Source: Actinomyces sp. AC-20-1 (lineage in GTDB: Bacteria > Actinomycetota > Actinomycetes > Actinomycetales > Actinomycetaceae). Taken from it: DNA of 64,000 nt. The stretch spans positions 62,001-126,000 of the forward strand of contig NZ_JACJVC010000006.1 of NCBI RefSeq assembly GCF_023369555.1, in the 5' to 3' direction. Shown here piece after piece: positions 7,743 through 16,500 of the stretch; position 1 is the stretch's first letter; each line of letters begins with the position of its first letter. The notes below the pieces were generated by a model. The model had not been told where the DNA came from. It saw nothing but the letters and a program-made list of their open reading frames with translations, and ran no database searches. Position numbers and translations under genes: made by a program.

Positions 7743-8612
7743 TCAGCCGAGCGGCTCGACGACGACGCGCGTGCCGACGGACAGGGCCTGACCGGGTGCG
7801 AGCACGGCCTCGTTGCCCTTGATGACCGCGTTCTCCACGCACACGAAGGTGGGCCACTCGTCGTCGGCGAGGTCCGTCATGGCCCCGATGGTCTCGCTCC
7901 CGGGGTTCCAGACGACCGCGTTGGGCGTGTCCTGTCCGGCGATGAGGAGGCGGCGGCCCTTGGCCGGGTCGTTGACCGTGATCGTGTGGCCCGTGGCGGG
8001 CACGTCGTAGACGCGGTCCGTCAGCCCGCGCAGGACCACCGTGCCGGGCAGGTGCTGGCCCGGGCCCTCGGCACGCGTCCAGAACACGCGGTCCTCAAGG
8101 CCGTCGATGGTGACCGCGGTGACGTCGCCGACGCTGTAGTAGGTGTGCAGCGCCATCTCGACGGTCCTCGGGGCGCCGCCGCTGTTGCGCGCCGACAGCG
8201 ACAGGGTGAGCTCCTCGCCCACCCCGACCTCGTAGAGCCAGCTGAGCCCGTCGGCCTCGAGACCGAGCAGGGCGTCGACCCCGCCGTCGGGACGGGAGGT
8301 GACACTGCGCAGCTGCCACTGGGCCAGTCGGACCGTGCCGTGCATGGGCTGCTTGTCCTCCTGGGGCCCGGTGGAGAACCAGGGGGCGCACAGCGGCACC
8401 CCACCGCGGATCGCGCGGACCCCGTCGAAGACGGCGTCGCGCGAGAGGAAGAGGACCTCGCTGCCTCCGCGCGGGCGCCAGGAGGCCAGGTGCGCGCCGT
8501 GGAGGTAGATCTCGGCGGAGCCGGCCGGGGCGTCGATGAGAAGACGGGGCTGGCCCCCTCGTCCGGCGCTGAGGGCGGCGGTGCGGGGAAGGGACACGTT
8601 CGTGTGGTGCAC
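7743..8612 (-). CDS. D-hexose-6-phosphate mutarotase (aldose 1-epimerase family, YeaD-like)
   Basis: 289 residues of the galactose mutarotase-like beta-sandwich fold. It would interconvert alpha and beta anomers of glucose-6-phosphate or a related sugar phosphate in the cytoplasm. Family segments are visible: LHGAHLASWRP near the start, GVPLCAPWF around residue 80, ALHTYYSVGD holding the catalytic-region His, and VWNPGSETIGAMTDLADDEW with VCVENAVI near the C-terminus. A GGAAGCACC ribosome binding site precedes the GTG at 8612. It diverges from the HAD phosphatase gene; a shared role in sugar phosphate handling is possible but unproved. Confidence 0.9.
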   Translation of the reverse strand: MHHTNVSLPRTAALSAGRGGQPRLLIDAPAGSAEIYLHGAHLASWRPRGGSEVLFLSRDAVFDGVRAIRGGVPLCAPWFSTGPQEDKQPMHGTVRLAQWQLRSVTSRPDGGVDALLGLEADGLSWLYEVGVGEELTLSLSARNSGGAPRTVEMALHTYYSVGDVTAVTIDGLEDRVFWTRAEGPGQHLPGTVVLRGLTDRVYDVPATGHTITVNDPAKGRRLLIAGQDTPNAVVWNPGSETIGAMTDLADDEWPTFVCVENAVIKGNEAVLAPGQALSVGTRVVVEPLG

Positions 8613-8728
8613 GGTGCTTCCTTGTCGTCGGGTGCCGGGGCACGCGCCCCGCGGCAGGTGGTCGGGGGCCCGGGACCACCCTAGTAGTCTGTGACGCGTA
8701 TCCGAGGCTCAAGCAGGAGGAGACGCGC

Positions 8729-9454
8729 GTGGACGCCCTGAGACCACCCGGGCCCCTGCCGACGCCGGTGACGGCCGTGCTCCTGGACCTGGACGGCACG
8801 CTCATCGACTCCGGCCCCACGATCCTCGACGCCTTCAGCCGCACACTGACCGACCTGGGCCTGCCCGTGGGCAGCCGCGAGGAGCTGGGCGTGTTCATCG
8901 GCCCGCCCCTGCACGAGGGCTTCCGCCTGCACGCGGGCCTGGAGGGTGAGGCCGTGGACGAGGCAGTGCGCGTCTACCGCTCCCACTACACCGGGCACAT
9001 GCACGAGGCCCCGGTCTACGACGGCGTGCCCGGGCTGCTCGACGACCTCGCCGCCGCGGGCGTGCCCACCTGCCTTGCGACCTCGAAGCGGGAGGACCTC
9101 GCGGTGAGGATCCTTGAGCGCAATGGGCTCGTCTCCCGCCTGACAGCCACGGCGGGCGCGGACCTGGCGGACCGGGGAGGGCGCAAGGCCGAGGTCATCG
9201 CCACCGCGCGACGGCGCCTTGCCGAGGCTGGGGCGGACACCTCGCGCCTGGTGCACGTGGGTGACCGCGCGCACGACGTCGAGGGCGCCCACGAGGCCGG
9301 GGTGGAGTGCGTCGGGGTCCTGTGGGGCTACGGGGACGCCGCGGAGCTGGCCGAGGCCGAGTGGCTCGTCGGCTCCCCCGCACAGCTGCGCCACCTGCTC
9401 GCCCGGCTGACCGGCCTGCCCCTGGGTGAGGCCTCCCCGGAGGCGGGGCAGTGA
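8729..9454 (+). CDS. HAD family hydrolase, phosphoglycolate phosphatase-like
   Basis: 241 residues. Motif I DLDGTLIDSG carries the nucleophile and acid/base aspartates; CLATSKRE is motif II and VGDRAHDVEGA is motif IV, with K in the GGRKAEV segment as motif III. The alpha-helical cap between motif I and II (about residues 20-85) is of the phosphoglycolate phosphatase/PpaX class. The GTG start has a strong AGGAGGAG ribosome binding site. The stop overlaps the start of the AI-2E family gene by four bases, so the two are co-transcribed. The substrate is a small phosphomonoester of unknown identity. Confidence 0.9.
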   Translation: MDALRPPGPLPTPVTAVLLDLDGTLIDSGPTILDAFSRTLTDLGLPVGSREELGVFIGPPLHEGFRLHAGLEGEAVDEAVRVYRSHYTGHMHEAPVYDGVPGLLDDLAAAGVPTCLATSKREDLAVRILERNGLVSRLTATAGADLADRGGRKAEVIATARRRLAEAGADTSRLVHVGDRAHDVEGAHEAGVECVGVLWGYGDAAELAEAEWLVGSPAQLRHLLARLTGLPLGEASPEAGQ

Positions 9455-10872
9455 GCGCCGGGCCCCGGGAGGGCGTCGGCGGGGCCTCCGCCGAGGGAGG
9501 TCCTGCTGCGCAGCCGGCGGCCTCCGGCTCCGTGCCCCCTGTGCCCGCTCCCGCACGGCCGGGGAACGGTCTTCCCCACCTGCTGCGTCGTGCCCGGCGC
9601 ACCCTCAGGGCCCAGATCGACCGGGCGGAGCAGCGCCGTGAGGAGCGCCGTCAGGTCGTGCTGCGGCTCGAGCCGGGCACGGTCATCGCCCCGGCCTCCA
9701 TGGCCGTCGCCCAGCCGGAGCCTTCCCCCGACCGCCCCGTCGAGGAGCCCGACGGCGCCGAGCCCCGAACCTCGCCACTGGACTCGCTGCCCTCCTGGCT
9801 CGTGCGCGGTGGCATCGGCGCCTGGCTCCTGCTGGGCATCCTCATCGTCGTCAGCCTCGCGGTCTTCGCGACCTCGCAGATTGTGCCGGTCTTCATCGGG
9901 ATCTTCATCGCGCTCGTCGTGACCTCCCTGCTTGAGCCGGTCGTCGACCTGCTGGCGCGGGTGATGCCCCGCTACCCGGCGACCTTCCTGGCCCTGCTGG
10001 GCGCGCTCGGCGTCGTCGCGGGCCTGGTCACCTACGTCGTCACCTCGGTGACGAACCAGTGGTCCTCGCTGGCCCGGCAGTTCTCCAGCGGTGTCACGAC
10101 GATCCTCGACTTCCTGGAGAACGGGCCCCTGCCGCTGCACCTGACCCAGCAGGAGCTCGTCAACCAGTTCCACTCGTGGCTCGAGAAGGGCCAGCGCTAC
10201 GTGGAGTCGAACGCGCCGACGCTGGCCAGTGAGGTCCTGTCCAACGCGGGCACGGTCGTGGAGGTGTTCACGGTCCTGGCCCTGGCCCTGTTCTGCACGA
10301 TCTTCTTCCTGGCCTCCGGCGGGCGCATGTGGCGCTGGTTCCTCAACGAGATGCCGACGGCGATGCGCCCGCGGGTGCACCGGGCCGCCGGGGCCGGCTG
10401 GTACACCTTCGCCGGCTACGCGCGCGGCACGATGATCGTGGCGCTGACGGACGCGATGATGGCGGGCGCTTTCCTGCAGGTCATCGGGATCCCGCTCGCG
10501 GCGCCCCTGGCGGTGCTCGTGTTCATCGGGGCCTTCATCCCCATCGTGGGAGCCCCGGCCGCCATGATCGTGGCGATGATCGTGGCGCTGGCCTCCAAGG
10601 GGCTCGTCATGGCGATCGTCGTGGGCCTGGGAGTGGCGGGGATCGGCCAGATCGAGGGGCACATCCTCCAGCCGCTCATCATGGGCCGGCAGGTGTCCCT
10701 GCACCCGGTGGTCGTCATCATCGCGGTGGCCGTGGGGACCTACGCGGCCGGGCTGCTGGGCGCGATCGTCGCGGTCCCGGTGGTGAGCGTGGCGTGGTCG
10801 GTGTACTCGGTGCTGCACACGAAGGACGCGCCGGTTCAGGGCGAGCTGCCTCGTTTCCAGGCGCCGCGCTAG
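9451..10872 (+). CDS. AI-2E family transporter (PerM-like membrane protein)
   Basis: 473 residues with a long, proline-rich cytoplasmic N-terminus (about 100 residues) before eight predicted membrane segments. The arrangement of a hydrophobic block, a soluble stretch around residues 190-260 and a second hydrophobic block with GAFIPIVGAPAAM and IGQIEGHILQPLIMGR is the PF01594 signature. Despite the family name, members include antiporters and autoinducer-2 exporters, so transport of AI-2 is not established here. The GTG start overlaps the HAD gene stop (GTGA), indicating translational coupling. A large dyad element follows the gene. Confidence 0.88.
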   Translation: MSAGPREGVGGASAEGGPAAQPAASGSVPPVPAPARPGNGLPHLLRRARRTLRAQIDRAEQRREERRQVVLRLEPGTVIAPASMAVAQPEPSPDRPVEEPDGAEPRTSPLDSLPSWLVRGGIGAWLLLGILIVVSLAVFATSQIVPVFIGIFIALVVTSLLEPVVDLLARVMPRYPATFLALLGALGVVAGLVTYVVTSVTNQWSSLARQFSSGVTTILDFLENGPLPLHLTQQELVNQFHSWLEKGQRYVESNAPTLASEVLSNAGTVVEVFTVLALALFCTIFFLASGGRMWRWFLNEMPTAMRPRVHRAAGAGWYTFAGYARGTMIVALTDAMMAGAFLQVIGIPLAAPLAVLVFIGAFIPIVGAPAAMIVAMIVALASKGLVMAIVVGLGVAGIGQIEGHILQPLIMGRQVSLHPVVVIIAVAVGTYAAGLLGAIVAVPVVSVAWSVYSVLHTKDAPVQGELPRFQAPR

Positions 10873-10893
10873 GTTCCGCCTCTCCCCGTCCCT

Positions 10894-10963
10894 CGACCTC
10901 CTCGGTTTGCGCTCGAAACCACGGGGATCTCCCAGGGAGTTCGGACGCAAACCGAGGAGGTCG
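10894..10963. repeat. Large intergenic dyad with 18-bp perfect arms
   Basis: Arms 10894-10911 and 10946-10963 are exact inverse complements. Inside, 10913-10917 can pair with 10940-10944, and 10929-10933 with 10935-10939 form a small inner hairpin. It lies between two convergent genes. It may act as a bidirectional terminator, but its branched form and lack of a short loop are unlike the simple hairpins elsewhere in the window; a REP-type repeat is an alternative. Confidence 0.6.
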
Positions 10964-11035
10964 GCGGCACAAAGGCGCACCGGGGCCATAAGTACGCATC
11001 CCCGCCACGTCACGGGCCCACCCACCACAACCGGC

Positions 11036-14000
11036 TCAGGCCCAGTCCCGGCTGCCGGTGGCAGGGACGCCTCCCAGGGCCTCGAGGCGGTCGGCCCGCA
11101 GGGCGGTGACGCCTTCGGCGCTCTCGACGGTGCCGGTGACGACGACGGCCACGGCCCTGTGCCCGACGCCGCGGTAGCGCCTCCACATGCCGGCGCTGCA
11201 GATGACGTTGAGCAGTCCGGTCTCGTCCTCGATGTTGAGGAAGATGGTGCCTGCTGCGGTGTGGGGACGCTGGCGGTGCGTGATGACGCCCGCCGCCCGC
11301 ACCCGGTCGCCGTGGAGGGCGGTGCCGCCTCGGGTGAGCGCGTCGGCGCTCAGGACGCCGTCGGCCTGCAGCAGGGGGCGCAGGAAGGCCAGGGGGTGGG
11401 TGGAGGTGGACACGCCGGTCAGGCGCAGGTCGGCGACGTGCTCCTCGTAGGCGCTCATGCCCCTCAGCTGCGGGGCCCGGGCGCCGGGCGTGGTCCCGGG
11501 AAGGGTGGGCTGGTACCAGGCGGCGGGCGGCTCGGTGCCGGGGCCCGGGGCGTCGGTCCCGAACCGCCGGGCCGGACGCGCGGCGTGCCGGGTCCCGTGC
11601 TCGCCGGCCAGGGCACCGGCGGCCCACAGGGCCTCGCGGCGGCCGGCCCCGAGGCTGGTGAGGGCCCCGGCGGCGGCCAGGTTCTCCAGGCGTGCGCGGC
11701 TGAGCCTCACACGGCGGGCGAGGTCGGCGACGTCCCGGTAGGGTCCGTGGGCCTCGCGCTCGCTGACGATCTCCTGAGCGGCGCCCTCACCGATGCCCTT
11801 GACGGGCGCCAGGCCCAGGCGCACCGCAAGGTCCGGGTGGACGTCGAGGGGGCTGAGGGCGGAGGGGGCGGGGCCGGCGGGGCGGATGGCGCCGTCGGGA
11901 ACCCGCTCCACGCCGGCCTGGACGCCGGAGCGGTTGACGTCAGCGGGCTCGACGCGCACCCCGTGACGGCGGGCGTCGCCGACGAGGGTCTGCGGCGACC
12001 AGAAGCCCATGGGCTGGGCGGCGAGGACCCCGGCATAGAAGTCCTCGGGGCGGCGGACCTTGAGCCAGGCGGAGGCGTAGACGAGGTAGGCGAAGGAGAA
12101 GGCGTGGGACTCGGGGAAGCCGAAGTCGGCGAAGGCGCACAGCTTGTCGTAGACGGCCTCGGCGGTGGGGGCGTCCACACCCCGCCGGACCATGCCCTCC
12201 ACAAGCCGGGAGCGCAGCGCCTCCATGCGCGCGTGGGAGCGTTTGGAGCCCATGGCCTGGCGCAGGGCGTCAGCCTCGGCGGGGGTGAATCCGGCGGTGT
12301 CGACGGCGATCTGCATGAGCTGCTCCTGGAAGAGCGGCACGCCGAGGGTCTTGGCGAGGGCCGGCTCGAGCAGGGGGTGCAGGTAGGTGACGGGCTCCTG
12401 CCCCAGCCGGCGGCGGATGTAGGGGTTGACGGCGTCGCCCTGGATGGGGCCGGGGCGGATGAGGGCCACCTCGACGACGATGTCGTAGAAGGTCGAGGGG
12501 CGCAGGCGCGGCAGGGTCGCCATCTGGGCGCGGGACTCGACCTGAAAGACACCGACGGTGTCCGCGGCGCTCAGGAGGCGGTAGACGGCGGGGTCCTCCT
12601 CGGGCAGGGTGTGCAGGCCCCAGGGGCGGCCGGTCTGAGCGGGGCGCACGGTGCCGTCGGCCTCACGGGTGAGCTCGGGGACCGTCTCGCTGCGCTCGGC
12701 GAGCGTGGTGAAGGCCAGGCGCAGGGCGGTGAGCATGCCCAGGCCGAGGAGGTCGAACTTGACCAGGCCGGCGGCGGCGCAGTCGTCCTTGTCCCACTGC
12801 AGGACGGTGCGCCCCTCCCGGGCGGCCCAGCGCACGGGGCAGACCTCGGTGACGGGTTGGGCGGCGAGCACCATGCCGCCGGAGTGGATGCCGAGGTGAC
12901 GGGGCAGGAGCAGCAGGCGCTCGGCGACGTCGAGGACCTGCTCGGGCGGCTCGTCGTCCAGGGGCTGGGCAGCGGTGTCGCGCACCCGGGACCAGTGGTG
13001 CCCGAGGGACCGGGTCCAGGCGTCGATCACCCCAGGTGGGTGGCCCAGGGCGCGGGCGGCGTCGCGCACGGCGGAGCGGGGCCGGTAGGAGATGACGTTG
13101 GCGACCTGGGCGGCGCAGTCGCGCCCGTAACGGGCGTAGACGTGCTGGATGACCTCCTCGCGGCGGCAGGCCTCGATGTCGAGGTCGATGTCCGGGTAGC
13201 CGGACCGGCCGGGCGACAGGAAGCGCTCGAAGAGCATCCGGTGGCGCACGGCGTCGACGGCGGTGATGCCCAGTGCGTAGCAGACGGCGGAGTTGGCGGC
13301 GCTGCCCCGGCCCTGGCAGAGGATGCCGGCCTTCTCGCAGAAGTCGACGACGCTGCGCACGATGAGGAAGTAGCCGGGGAAGCCCAGGGACTCGATGACG
13401 TCGAGCTCGTGGGACAGGACCCTCCAGGCCTGCGGGTCCTGCTCCTCGGTGCCGTAGCGCTGCCGGGCGCCCCGGTGGGTGAGCTCGCGCAGCCAGGTGG
13501 CGGGGGTGTGCCCGTCGGGGACCTCGGGTGCGGGCAGGTCGGGGGCGACGAGAGACAGGTCGAAGGCGAGGTCGGCGGCGACCTCGGCGGTGGCGTCGAC
13601 GGCGTGCGGGGCGCGCCGGTGCAGGCGGGCCATGTCGGCGGGGCCGCGCAGCCAGCGGCCGAGGGCCGGAAGGTGGCTGCGGGCACCCTCGAGGTCGGTG
13701 CGCAGGCGGGTGGCGGTGAGGACGTCGGCGAGGCGGGCGTCGGCGGGGCGGGCGCAGCGCACGGCGCCGGTGGCGAGCAGCGGGAGCCTGTGCGCGGTGG
13801 CAAGGCGGGTGAGGGCGTCGGTCAGGACCGCGTCGGTGGGGCCGCCGTCGAGGGTGATCTCGACGGCGACGCCCTCGGCGCCGAAGAGGTCGGTGAGGCG
13901 GCCGAGGGCGGCGTCGGCGGCGCGGTGGTCCCAGGTGGCGGGGTCCCGGGGGTTGCCCAGGGCGCGGCGCAGGGGCCCGTTGGCGGTGCCGGTGAGGACG

Positions 14001-14482
14001 AGGACGGGTGGGGTGGAGCCTGCCCCGTGGCGTGGACCGGGTCCCTCGCCCTGCGGGCCGCCCGTCAGGGGCGCGCTGCCCTCTCTCAGGGCGGTGGCGA
14101 GGTCGGCCAGGTGGTGGGCGGGCTCGGTGCGGTGCCCGGCAGCGAGATTGTGGTGGGAGACGACGGCGGACAGGCGCCGGTAGCCCAGGGGGCTGCGGGC
14201 GAGGACCGGCAGGTGGGAGCCGTCCGCGAGGGTGAGCTCGGTGCCGTGGACCGTGGGCAGTGCGTGCCTGCGCCCAGCCTCGGCGTGCTTGACGATGCCG
14301 GGCATGCCGTCGTGGTCGGTGAGGGCCAGGGCCTCGAGGCTGAGCTCGGCGGCGGCCGCGGCGAGGTCCTCGGGCTCGTTGGCGCCGTCGAGGAAGGAGT
14401 AGGCGGAGTGGGCGTGCAGCTCGGCGTATCGGTGCGTGCGGGTGAGGAGCGCACCCCCACCCTTCCCAACCGTCTCGAACAT
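11036..14482 (-). CDS. dnaE2: Error-prone DNA polymerase III alpha subunit DnaE2 (ImuC)
   Basis: 1148 residues, the usual DnaE2 length. The N-terminal PHP domain starts RYAELHAHSAYSFLDGA. The palm holds catalytic aspartates in YPDIDLDIE and a third in VKFDLLGLGML. The thumb and fingers follow, then helix-hairpin-helix (VKGIGEGAAQEI) and an OB-fold (RAAGVITHRQRPH). It performs translesion synthesis in the SOS response together with ImuA and ImuB, encoded 5 kb away on the same strand. The start ATG at 14482 has a TATCCT hexamer six bases upstream, and a degenerate LexA-type dyad spans the start codon, so transcription is probably leaderless and damage-inducible. Confidence 0.95.
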   Translation of the reverse strand: MFETVGKGGGALLTRTHRYAELHAHSAYSFLDGANEPEDLAAAAAELSLEALALTDHDGMPGIVKHAEAGRRHALPTVHGTELTLADGSHLPVLARSPLGYRRLSAVVSHHNLAAGHRTEPAHHLADLATALREGSAPLTGGPQGEGPGPRHGAGSTPPVLVLTGTANGPLRRALGNPRDPATWDHRAADAALGRLTDLFGAEGVAVEITLDGGPTDAVLTDALTRLATAHRLPLLATGAVRCARPADARLADVLTATRLRTDLEGARSHLPALGRWLRGPADMARLHRRAPHAVDATAEVAADLAFDLSLVAPDLPAPEVPDGHTPATWLRELTHRGARQRYGTEEQDPQAWRVLSHELDVIESLGFPGYFLIVRSVVDFCEKAGILCQGRGSAANSAVCYALGITAVDAVRHRMLFERFLSPGRSGYPDIDLDIEACRREEVIQHVYARYGRDCAAQVANVISYRPRSAVRDAARALGHPPGVIDAWTRSLGHHWSRVRDTAAQPLDDEPPEQVLDVAERLLLLPRHLGIHSGGMVLAAQPVTEVCPVRWAAREGRTVLQWDKDDCAAAGLVKFDLLGLGMLTALRLAFTTLAERSETVPELTREADGTVRPAQTGRPWGLHTLPEEDPAVYRLLSAADTVGVFQVESRAQMATLPRLRPSTFYDIVVEVALIRPGPIQGDAVNPYIRRRLGQEPVTYLHPLLEPALAKTLGVPLFQEQLMQIAVDTAGFTPAEADALRQAMGSKRSHARMEALRSRLVEGMVRRGVDAPTAEAVYDKLCAFADFGFPESHAFSFAYLVYASAWLKVRRPEDFYAGVLAAQPMGFWSPQTLVGDARRHGVRVEPADVNRSGVQAGVERVPDGAIRPAGPAPSALSPLDVHPDLAVRLGLAPVKGIGEGAAQEIVSEREAHGPYRDVADLARRVRLSRARLENLAAAGALTSLGAGRREALWAAGALAGEHGTRHAARPARRFGTDAPGPGTEPPAAWYQPTLPGTTPGARAPQLRGMSAYEEHVADLRLTGVSTSTHPLAFLRPLLQADGVLSADALTRGGTALHGDRVRAAGVITHRQRPHTAAGTIFLNIEDETGLLNVICSAGMWRRYRGVGHRAVAVVVTGTVESAEGVTALRADRLEALGGVPATGSRDWA

Positions 14483-14489
14483 GCGTACA
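14476..14489 (-). promoter_or_regulatory. Degenerate LexA-type box spanning the dnaE2 start
   Basis: On the minus strand the site reads TGTACGCATGTTCG, matching 8 of 10 defined positions of the Gram-positive CGAAC-N4-GTTCG SOS box. It overlaps the start codon and the putative -10, so LexA bound here would block initiation. Confidence 0.5.
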
Positions 14490-14494
14490 GGATA
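14489..14494 (-). promoter_or_regulatory. Putative -10 hexamer, dnaE2
   Basis: Reads TATCCT on the minus strand, six bases before the ATG at 14482. Confidence 0.45.
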
Positions 14495-14639
14495 GGGGGT
14501 GGGGGCGACACGTTAATCCCCGCGACTTTCCCGGTCCGGCACAGAGGAACCCGGCGGTGCGCACGTCCGCCAGCCAAGCCAGTACCCGCACCGCCGACAT
14601 GCGGCCGCCCGCGGCGACTGGCGACACCCGAACGGCACC

Positions 14640-14655
14640 ACCATCACAAGATGGT
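14640..14655. promoter_or_regulatory. Candidate operator dyad of the XRE-ImmA module
   Basis: ACCATC (14640-14645) and GATGGT (14650-14655) form a perfect six-base dyad with a four-base spacer. It abuts the TATATT hexamer upstream of the first gene. A site in this place would suit autorepression by the XRE protein encoded second. Confidence 0.5.
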
Positions 14656-14660
14656 ATATT
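14655..14660 (+). promoter_or_regulatory. Putative -10 hexamer of the XRE-ImmA module
   Basis: TATATT, seven bases before the ATG at 14668, in an AT-rich patch unlike the surroundings. No Shine-Dalgarno sequence is seen. Confidence 0.55.
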
Positions 14661-14667
14661 TTCCGGT

Positions 14668-15285
14668 ATGAATGACGCACTGTTTCCGACGGCCGAGGAG
14701 GTCACTGACGACCTCGCCGACGTGACCCCCCTCTTCGGTGCGGCCTACTCGGAGATGACGAAGGAGTACGCGCGGCTGCGAAGGGAGGAGGCCGGACTGA
14801 TCACTCGACTCTCCAAGCGGACAGTGGCCGGGATCCTGCACAACCTGCTGTGGTCCTCGTTCAGCGCTCGGGTCGCCGCCCTCCCCCGGGTGATGGCGAT
14901 TGACGAGGAGCCGGTGCACCAGGTGGGCATCGGCCTGCGCTACAGGGTCCGGATCAAGCGTCATCGGCCGGACGAGAGGATCGCGTTCTACCCGACGCGG
15001 GCAGCGATGGAGTTCTGGGCGTCAGCACAGGGGACATTCTCCGGGCTCAGAGGTTGCTCGCTTGCCTTCGGGTACGTGTGGGACCCGGACCTGCGGGCGC
15101 CGGTCGACGCCGCGATCTCCCTTCAGGACGGGCGTGACGGCGCGGTCTGGATGATCCGCCTTGCGCCGGACGAGGACGCTGTCCACGGGTTCTCGTTCGA
15201 GCACGTGCCGCCATCCCTGCCAGGCCTGGACCTCAGCGCGGTGCTGTGGGAGGCCGCCGGTGACGAGGGGCGGGATCTCGCATGA
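14668..15285 (+). CDS. Hypothetical protein, partner of an XRE-ImmA protein (possible toxin)
   Basis: 205 residues; I recognise no named family. It is soluble, mixed alpha/beta and lacks a signal peptide. The first 70 residues look helical (SEMTKEYARLRREEAGLITRL), followed by a predicted beta-rich part from about residue 80 with VGIGLRYRVRIKRHRPDER and SLAFGYVWDPDL. The stop overlaps the next gene's ATG by four bases, so the two proteins are probably made together. Two-gene operons of an unknown protein plus an XRE/ImmA-type partner are known as toxin-antitoxin or anti-phage modules (for example RosmerTA, where the ImmA-like protein is the antitoxin). By position this protein would be the toxin; that is inference only. 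Confidence 0.75.
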   Translation: MNDALFPTAEEVTDDLADVTPLFGAAYSEMTKEYARLRREEAGLITRLSKRTVAGILHNLLWSSFSARVAALPRVMAIDEEPVHQVGIGLRYRVRIKRHRPDERIAFYPTRAAMEFWASAQGTFSGLRGCSLAFGYVWDPDLRAPVDAAISLQDGRDGAVWMIRLAPDEDAVHGFSFEHVPPSLPGLDLSAVLWEAAGDEGRDLA

Positions 15286-16340
15286 GGGGCTCCATGATCG
15301 GGGAGGTCCTGCTGGTGCTGCGCCAGGCACGGGGCCTCACCCAGGCTGAGGTGGCTGGGCGTGTGGGCATCACCCAGGCGGCGCTCTCCCGCTACGAGGC
15401 GGATCTCCGCGTGCCGGACGAGGAGACGACGTCTGCCCTCGCGGATGTCCTCGGGGTGACGCAGGACTTCCTCACACATGACTTCCGCATGAGGGGCGCC
15501 GTGGCCGCGGACGCCCATATGCGCAGGAGGGCGACGGCGCGCCCATCGGACTGGAGGCGGGTGGAGGCAGGGCTGAACGAGCTGCGCATGCACTCGTCGT
15601 ACCTGCTCACCCGTGTCCCGATGGATCCCGACCTGCACGTACCGTCGCTGGACCCGTTCGAGGTCTCCCCTGCGGAGGCCGCTCGTCGGGTGCGGGCGCT
15701 GTGGAGGATGCCGATCGGCCCGGTGCGCCGCCTGGTCCGGTGGGTGGAGGCCGCCGGCGTGGTCGTGGTGGAGCAGAGGATGCCGTCTCAGCGGATTGAC
15801 GGCATGTCCCAGTGGTCAGGTGATCACGCGGTCATCGTGCTCAACGCGGACATGCCGAGGGACCGGCGCCGGTGGACCGTCGCGCATGAGCTCGGGCACC
15901 TCGTCCTGCACGACTCCTACGTGGAGCCGGATGTGGAGGACCAGGCGAACGAGTTCGCCGCCGAGCTCCTGATGCCGGCCGAGGTGATCCGTCCGCAGCT
16001 GAAGGACGTGAGCCTTGGCGCTCTTGTGGACCTCAAGGCGGAGTGGGGCTGCTCGATGCGGGCGGTCTTCGAGCGCGCCCTGGACCTGGGTACGGCTGAG
16101 CGCTCCGAGCGGGATCGCTTCTACCGTCGTTTGCGGGAGAAGGGCTGGAAGGTCACCGAGCCTGGCAGTGACACGCTCCCGCCCGAGGTGCCGGAGCTCG
16201 CAGCCTCGGTGGGCCAACGGATGCTCGATGCGGGCCTCACGCGCGATGAGGTCGCGGAGATCATCGGGATAGCCCCCGGGGCCGAGAGCCCGTTCCTTCC
16301 CAAGCCCGCACCAGCCACGCACCTGAGGCGGGTCATATGA
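15282..16340 (+). CDS. XRE regulator fused to ImmA/IrrE-type metallopeptidase
   Basis: 352 residues. An HTH of the XRE class occupies about residues 7-63 (ARGLTQAEVAGRVGITQAAL). A linker is followed by a COG2856 peptidase domain with the zinc motif HELGH at 202-206 and the downstream NEFAAELLMP segment at 223-232 that supplies the third ligand. Such proteins bind their own promoter and may cleave a partner or repressor after a signal, as ImmA and IrrE do. The ATG at 15282 overlaps the previous stop; the ATG at 15294 is an alternative. Codon use is less GC-biased than in the flanking genes, hinting at acquisition. It lies inside the split mutasome locus, so SOS-linked control is conceivable but not shown. 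Confidence 0.88.
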   Translation: MRGSMIGEVLLVLRQARGLTQAEVAGRVGITQAALSRYEADLRVPDEETTSALADVLGVTQDFLTHDFRMRGAVAADAHMRRRATARPSDWRRVEAGLNELRMHSSYLLTRVPMDPDLHVPSLDPFEVSPAEAARRVRALWRMPIGPVRRLVRWVEAAGVVVVEQRMPSQRIDGMSQWSGDHAVIVLNADMPRDRRRWTVAHELGHLVLHDSYVEPDVEDQANEFAAELLMPAEVIRPQLKDVSLGALVDLKAEWGCSMRAVFERALDLGTAERSERDRFYRRLREKGWKVTEPGSDTLPPEVPELAASVGQRMLDAGLTRDEVAEIIGIAPGAESPFLPKPAPATHLRRVI

Positions 16341-16442
16341 GCACCCCCATCACTGCCAGCTCCATGCGAGACTCGTGATGCCCGAAGCCGCCGGCCAGCC
16401 GTGGGACCACTGAGCAGCGGAGGACCGCCCGCACGGCTGAGC

Positions 16443-16489
16443 GCTCCCGGGGTGCTCACCTGGGCCGCGGACCACGGCACCCCGGGAGC
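16443..16489. terminator. Inverted repeat between convergent genes
   Basis: Arms 16443-16455 and 16477-16489 are perfect 13-base complements with a 21-base loop. The position between the XRE-ImmA gene and the convergent DUF3307-like gene suits a bidirectional terminator. Confidence 0.55.
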
Positions 16490-16500
16490 CCGCGCCCTCC

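Noticed and set aside
10907-14671. 1254-residue open frame on the plus strand opposite dnaE2
   Set aside because: It is Gly/Val/Asp-rich low-complexity sequence typical of antisense frames in GC-rich genes. dnaE2 has full family motifs on the other strand.
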